Shown here: in pieces, positions 63,789 through 64,000 of the stretch | How the letters are laid out: every line of letters begins with the position of its first letter | How positions within the stretch are numbered: position 1 is the stretch's first letter | Assembly (NCBI RefSeq): GCF_003675875.1 | Contig: NZ_RCDI01000002.1 | Span: 188,786 to 252,785 of the forward strand | Length of the DNA: 64,000 nt | Source: Halostella limicola | GTDB taxonomy: Archaea; Halobacteriota; Halobacteria; Halobacteriales; Natronoarchaeaceae | Direction: 5' to 3' | The notes under the pieces: generated by a model | Seen by the model: the letters and a program-made list of their open reading frames with translations, nothing else | Told to the model about the DNA's origin: nothing | The model's database searches: none | Made by a program: the position numbers and the translations under genes

Positions 63789-64000
63789 GGCGCGTTAGCG
63801 GCCCCGTCGGACGCCCGGTTCCGATCGGCCGGTTCCGGGCCGACCGTCAGTAACGCGAGCGCCGCGTCGAACGCCGTCCCCGGCCGAACGACGGTCCCCT
63901 CAGGCCCTCGCTCCGCGACGCCCGCCTCGGCCAGCACCGGCAGATGGACTCGGCGGAGCGAGGTCCGGACCCGCTCTCGGGTCGCCGCCGCGTCCACCGC
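63785..64000 (-). CDS. DUF7344-like winged-helix protein, C-terminal part (cut by window edge)
   Basis: The visible 70 or so residues end a haloarchaeal DUF7344-type winged helix: TRERVRTSLRRVHLPVLAEA and GVAERGPEGTVVRPGTAFDA. The stop at 63785 overlaps the TrmB ATG (ATGA). The start lies beyond the window. It is similar in layout to the gene at 38097-38489. Confidence 0.7.
   Translation of the reverse strand, partial: AVDAAATRERVRTSLRRVHLPVLAEAGVAERGPEGTVVRPGTAFDAALALLTVGPEPADRNRASDGAANAP

Overview
This window is a stretch of chromosome from a haloarchaeon (class Halobacteria). The evidence is the very high GC with strong G/C third positions, the acidic proteins, Tat-type lipoproteins, leaderless starts about 25-30 nt after TATA-like boxes, archaeal ether-lipid and CoA enzymes, and haloarchaeal families such as HalOD1, DICT, DUF7331 and DUF7344. 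From about 43.1 to 57.7 kb the order PAN - HTH - small gene - mre11 - rad50 - polB - sufC - sufB - sufD - ferritin-like - DtxR matches what I recall of the Haloferax volcanii HVO_085x/086x region. The genus cannot be fixed from the sequence alone.

Layout. 0-9.5 kb: 3' end of topA, a Tat lipoprotein, a Rid protein, the GGGP synthase of lipid synthesis, an APC-Usp transporter with a TrkA-N partner, an Lrp regulator, AspRS and an FNT channel. 9.7-14.7 kb: the two archaea-specific CoA enzymes (pantoate kinase and phosphopantothenate synthetase) flank a large membrane protein with 13 DUF1508-type repeats. 14.7-29.6 kb is the more accessory part. It holds Thi4, a Tat-exported protein followed by a four-helix membrane protein, a bacterial-type prolyl-tRNA synthetase, a SagB-like oxidoreductase, a PhoX-like phosphatase, a small putative metallopeptidase with a duplicated 3' end, two Hvo_1808-type surface proteins (one frameshifted in a CG-dinucleotide tract), a methyltransferase, the thiamine regulator ThiR and dCTP deaminase. 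29.8-43 kb: a five-PAS histidine kinase, Pth2, HalOD1, TruD, a lipoprotein, zinc-ribbon proteins, the conserved rpl37ae-rpoP-pcc1 and pfdB-DUF3194 clusters, DUF2070, GuaAa and a DICT protein. 43-57.7 kb: proteasome ATPase, DNA repair (Mre11-Rad50), replicative PolB and the SufCBD iron-sulfur cluster machinery with a ferritin-like protein and an iron-type repressor. 57.7-64 kb: a multi-zinc-finger HNH nuclease next to tRNA-Gln, a PRC-barrel protein, an MFS carrier, a duplicated-domain protein and a TrmB regulator.

Most of the window is housekeeping. The parts that most deserve attention are the 13-repeat membrane protein between the CoA genes, the (CG)5 frameshift in a surface metalloprotease-like gene (a possible phase switch, or an error), the 69-bp in-frame duplication beside it, the extra bacterial-type ProRS with hairpins in its leader, the exported-protein/membrane-protein pair at 16.5-17.7 kb, and several small genes: a 35-residue protein at 14.8 kb, a DUF7331 protein at 49.8 kb and a 14-codon leader ORF coupled to truD. 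No complete new system (defence island, CRISPR array or provirus) is visible.
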